DNA from: CAZLXG01 sp964563585
GTDB lineage: Bacteria; Bacteroidota; Bacteroidia; Flavobacteriales; Flavobacteriaceae
DNA length: 33,703 nucleotides
NCBI GenBank assembly: GCA_964563585.1
Contig: CAZLXG010000022.1
Location: forward strand, 1-33,703
Direction of reading: 5' to 3'
The notes beneath the pieces are model-generated. The model searched no databases, was not told the origin of the DNA, and was given only the letters and a program-made list of their open reading frames with translations. The position numbers and the translations under genes were made by a program. The stretch's first letter is position 1. Every line of letters starts with the position of its first letter. Below are positions 32,381 through 33,703 of this stretch, one piece after another.

Positions 32381-33667
32381 TTATTTAATAACCAGTTTTT
32401 TAACCACTGAGTTTTCATTGTTTGAAATTTGCATCATATATATTCCGCTTGCTAAATAACTCATTGATATTTGATTTTTTACATCAGTAAGCACACCTTC
32501 TTTTATAATTCCTCCAACAGTATTATAAATTTTATAGCTAAGTTTTTTACTATTAACTAACAATGTATTTGAGATTTTTATATTTATTATACCATCATTT
32601 ATTGGGTTAGGGTAAACAATTGGCATTTCACTAGTATTAAAAATAGATCTGTTAACACCTAAAACATTAATGGTAATTGGAGCTCCTGTCACAAAATTAG
32701 ATGTAGCTCCTGTTTTTGAAAAATTAGTTAACGTTCCATTCAATCCATTTACACCGTTGTCTGCTAGTGTTGTAATAGCTGTATTATCTCCACCAGCAAT
32801 TCCTTGGTCCATCTTATAATAGGCAACCAACCCATTAGTATTAGGTGATATATTTCCATCTTTTTGAGTGTTAATTTCAGTTGTTGTCAAAGCTCGTGTC
32901 CAAATACGTACTTCATCCATATCTCCTCTATAATTAAGAGCGCCCCCTCTTGCTCCTAAGGATATAGGTTCTGTACTATTATGCATAGCACCGCTTAAAG
33001 TTCCTGTTACACCACTACTATTTATTCCTGCTTCTATTCCATTAATATAAAACTTAACGGATGCACCATCATAAGTAAGTGCTACATGTTGCCAAGTATT
33101 TAGGGTTAATTTATTCTCAGTAATATAATATACTTCGCTATTTCCAGTAGAAGAAACAGAGACTTCTACAGCACCAGTAGCCTTTACAATTGGAGAAAAT
33201 GCACGTTGATTACTACTATATTGACTAAAAATAGTTGGGTTACCATCAAAAGAACTAGGTCTTAACCAAGCTTCCATAGTAAAACCACTAGAAAAATCAA
33301 AAGCAACATTATCAGGTATTGTTACATAATTAGGTCCTCCATTATTTTCAAAATTTAAGGCATTGTTGAAAGAAAAGTTTTTAACATCGCCGTAGCCTGT
33401 ACCATTGTTGCTAATAGCATACGCTCTATAATAATAAGAAGCATTGGCAGTGAATCCTGTAAAGTTTTTTGTAAAAATACCTGTTCCTGCACCGTTAACA
33501 TCTTTGGTAACATTAGTATCTCCAATTTCAGGATTGTTGTCTGTTGTTGAATAGAGAATACCGCGTTCGGTAACTGGAGAACCAGCATCGTCTGTTACAT
33601 TACCGCCTAAAGTTGCTGTTGTTACTGTTATATTGGTTGCTGTTGTGGTTGCTACAACGTCTCCGGG
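32381..33667 (-). CDS. LamG-domain protein with T9SS type A sorting signal (5' end missing)
   Basis: The gene is incomplete at its 5' end. The frame is open from 33667 down to the stop at 32381 (428 codons) with no convincing start; the first Met (33275-33277) lies inside the LamG domain. The order is an FN3-like Bacteroidota repeat (ATLGGNVTDDAGSPVTERGI, then YYYRAYAISNNGTGYG), a LamG/concanavalin-like domain (from about VTIPDNVAFDFSSGF to DEVRIWTRALT), and a C-terminal type IX secretion signal (YPNPINDG at about 32614, then ASGIYMMQIS and VVKKLVIK at the end). It is probably a large surface or secreted adhesin or carbohydrate-binding protein. An in-frame TAG at 33668-33670 blocks the frame just before the window edge. 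Confidence 0.8.
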   Translation of the reverse strand, partial: PGDVVATTTATNITVTTATLGGNVTDDAGSPVTERGILYSTTDNNPEIGDTNVTKDVNGAGTGIFTKNFTGFTANASYYYRAYAISNNGTGYGDVKNFSFNNALNFENNGGPNYVTIPDNVAFDFSSGFTMEAWLRPSSFDGNPTIFSQYSSNQRAFSPIVKATGAVEVSVSSTGNSEVYYITENKLTLNTWQHVALTYDGASVKFYINGIEAGINSSGVTGTLSGAMHNSTEPISLGARGGALNYRGDMDEVRIWTRALTTTEINTQKDGNISPNTNGLVAYYKMDQGIAGGDNTAITTLADNGVNGLNGTLTNFSKTGATSNFVTGAPITINVLGVNRSIFNTSEMPIVYPNPINDGIINIKISNTLLVNSKKLSYKIYNTVGGIIKEGVLTDVKNQISMSYLASGIYMMQISNNENSVVKKLVIK

Positions 33668-33703
33668 CTATGAATCGTTTTATATTTTGAAATATACGAA
33701 GTA

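Noticed and set aside
32236..32418. A 60-codon minus-strand frame spanning the convergent junction
   Set aside because: It crosses the terminator and the ends of two real genes and resembles no protein.
33355..33588. A 77-codon minus-strand frame at the right end
   Set aside because: It overlaps the FN3-like/LamG frame of the T9SS protein, which has the recognisable domain sequence.

Overview
The window looks like a chromosomal stretch from a marine-type member of the Flavobacteriaceae (Bacteroidota). The DNA is very AT-rich. It encodes a bacillithiol glycosyltransferase, a Bacteroidota-style GH3/beta-lactamase fusion, a TamB/LptD outer-membrane set, a protein with a type IX secretion C-terminal signal, and TAnnTTTG-like promoter boxes in place of strong Shine-Dalgarno sites. 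I see no phage, insertion sequence, CRISPR array or RNA gene. Both ends cut through sequence: bshA ends close to the left edge, and the T9SS protein gene is incomplete at the right edge.

Layout. From 101 to 13918 nearly everything is on the minus strand. Read in the direction of transcription (high to low coordinates) this is: an amidase and an envelope/redox operon (mlaD-like, two Fe-S electron-transfer proteins, a small membrane protein, a conserved 161-aa protein); serB; a compact four-gene secreted operon (thioredoxin-like protein, ApbE flavin transferase, DUF4266 mini-lipoprotein, DUF3570 beta-barrel); then the GH3/beta-lactamase fusion and bshA. A divergent region at 13919-14041 separates the amidase from lptD and ridA on the plus strand. 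These converge on a hybrid histidine kinase, followed on the minus strand by a BadF-type sugar kinase, gapA, pfkA and a 1467-aa TamB. The plus strand then carries tsaD, a frameshifted small membrane gene, rsmE, a DUF4159 gene, a TrmH/SpoU methyltransferase, an AI-2E family permease and a THUMP-like methyltransferase. A minus-strand LamG plus T9SS-signal protein closes the window.

How it fits together. Much of the content serves the envelope: LPS export (LptD), lipid transport (MlaD-like, TamB), peptidoglycan turnover (amidase, GH3, possibly the BadF kinase) and surface display (T9SS). A second theme is RNA modification (TsaD, RsmE, TrmH-like, THUMP-like). A third is redox chemistry: BshA, the split membrane Fe-S pair that resembles an electron-transfer-flavoprotein:menaquinone oxidoreductase, and the thioredoxin/ApbE operon.

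The best candidate for an undescribed system is the thioredoxin-ApbE-DUF4266-DUF3570 operon at 4273-7308. All four products carry export signals, two have no known function, the lipoprotein ends in a Gly/Cys tail (GGGCGCN), and a perfect 8-4-8 palindrome lies just upstream. Other points worth a look are a double-frameshift pseudogene (27442-27938), three kinds of intergenic repeat (10331-10412, 29211-29289, 29815-29953), several perfect palindromes in divergent promoter regions, and an in-frame stop 36 bases from the right edge.
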